The position numbers and the translations under genes are program-made. A stretch of 7,487 nt of DNA from an uncultured Eubacteriales bacterium. GTDB lineage: Bacteria; Bacillota; Clostridia; Oscillospirales; Acutalibacteraceae. Positions within the stretch are counted from its first letter, which is position 1. Each line of letters starts with the position of its first letter. Location of the stretch: assembly GCA_900317795.1 (NCBI GenBank), contig ONIF01000087.1, positions 1 through 7,487 on the forward strand. Reading direction: 5' to 3'. Positions 7,401-7,487 of the stretch are shown in pieces. The notes under the pieces were generated by a model that was not told the DNA's origin, did no database searches, and worked only from the letters and a program-made list of their open reading frames with translations.

Positions 7401-7487
7401 TCATCACGTATCAAGCTTGCAAGAGTTTCTATATGCATGGAATAAACATTGCATTTTCTGAGAAAGTCCTCAGCGGTCATAATATCT
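4430..7487 (-). CDS. Large TPR/GAF-like/GGDEF diguanylate cyclase, probably 5'-truncated by the window edge
   Basis: Predicted to make cyclic di-GMP from two GTP in response to an unknown signal. From the first in-window ATG (7480) there are 1016 residues, but the frame stays open through the last bases, so the true start is probably outside. Residues 62-96 (HHLILIISKLHLAPYS and what follows) resemble the Walker B region of STAND/AAA_16 ATPases, with the acidic residues lost. About 190-625 is helical and TPR-like (EDFETAHSYLTQSV, KQGMYDEADKAVNDGIEFCE). About 650-815 looks GAF-like, followed by a short coiled coil. GGDEF spans about 835-1008: TDHLTG at 841, YIDLDNF with D875, NDTFGHEIGD at 883-892, and an intact RYGGDEF at 914-920. 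The inhibitory RxxD I-site is absent (QGNG at 907-910), so product feedback there is unlikely. No membrane segments are seen, so it is probably cytosolic. Its stop is followed by a terminator. Confidence 0.9.
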   Translation of the reverse strand, partial: DIMTAEDFLRKCNVYSMHIETLASLIRDDFCYRKEDVMYFEIQYETYRMMQNILGILEYISKEHHLILIISKLHLAPYSTIKLLKSIIEQSINIHAILMYNDEFIMTDYKKQVWNELLQSVSNQDLQLEWGKLDTERTMDVQDEFWFDKKYKNSYFLKLRNMYYTFSLEDAYYYMNNILSRIDEKTVRFEKSEQIKFIMLAVLINMDFKKVDRALVMCDKLSNMKCHLSEDRYMRYTYYYISARVRMISAHSDAVIKCCKKCIEIANEMNDGFLACKAKVIMWSNYCGIGKDIFDYDFNYKCDDYVIEQAKNYGFFNFLAYIYVFGFENDKDTIHDIALGIKKPYYFELGIQLGTEIANDNFLMNAYMKNIILYSRAGYHRFVREMYKKRLAVLKRPNPLRESHMLAGLGYNSIILEDFETAHSYLTQSVLNLTELEEADDVMNSLYNIAMLHFVSENYQKAVSVVELILKMMKEMKYISIRSCSTVKLYAIIGLSCYYQKEYYNSYYFLSKMEILVEHTILVLKDVNDGTWDEDLMLYHLLKGMLYHYENNDKMSLAEFAKAKEKTQTAHNALFFVLPIYYTELAELYFKQGMYDEADKAVNDGIEFCEHEQLERKKQKLIYFKENHTRDTKPIMEKEDNLPIEKIRQITRHAAAQIQLDKREKDIKFLTALQEAVSFENMSVNDLYRNTSAVIKNSYNIDEIIILRRKNNKSESMIENSSIKLPDEKFDMIFDFFHSYKQAFLSNRTDKNFNQFLPVMNFVNEPIMTMIGIPIIEESGTETVFLGYVRVKRRTLSNRFLLNSDDLMILKVAFIQFCETIRRIDNRLMIEHMNRKLERSAVTDHLTGITNRNGFSRQIEMICSQQNIKTNVLLYIDLDNFKYYNDTFGHEIGDLVLVSFAKLVKRMSQGNGLAVRYGGDEFIILLYNKNSQDGVEFAKQIYREISDGFVEKISSKLKKSIYIPDEKKISCSIGIAQFMGGSKEEFETALNRADQMLYYVKRHGKSQYKLFEENEEDN

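Overview
The window looks like chromosomal DNA of a low-GC anaerobic Firmicute, most likely a Clostridia / Oscillospiraceae-type gut bacterium. This rests on the Clostridia-like orotate phosphoribosyltransferase, the AT-rich intergenic DNA with near-consensus sigma-A promoters, GGAGG-type ribosome binding sites, and the DUF2752 and DUF4234 small membrane proteins. Nothing marks it as a phage, plasmid or insertion sequence. Placement below class level is inference.

Layout. Bases 1-1664 are read rightward: the 3' end of an unidentified gene, a closely spaced RlaP-type nucleotidyltransferase (COG3541), and pyrE. pyrE has its own extended -10 promoter, which begins inside the end of the nucleotidyltransferase gene. 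Bases 1664-1730, between the convergent pyrE and leftward genes, hold a hairpin built from a 7-base repeat. Everything from 1734 to the right edge is read leftward, as three units. The first is a two-gene operon of small membrane proteins (DUF4234 then DUF2752) with a perfect-consensus promoter and a TAATG overlap. The second is a cytoplasmic GH13 alpha-amylase-family enzyme carrying a C-terminal DUF1653 domain. The third is a large signalling protein with TPR-like repeats, a GAF-like segment and an intact GGDEF diguanylate cyclase domain. A rho-independent terminator separates the second and third units.

Functionally this is a mosaic of housekeeping (UMP synthesis), RNA-repair-like, glycan-degrading and c-di-GMP signalling genes, not one obvious pathway. 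The points most worth a second look are the GH13-DUF1653 fusion, the probably 5'-truncated ATPase-like/TPR/GAF/GGDEF protein with a degenerate ATPase remnant and no I-site, the uncharacterised DUF4234-DUF2752 operon, and the heptamer-repeat hairpin. I see no strong evidence for a wholly new multi-gene system. No intergenic stretch reaches 300 bases.
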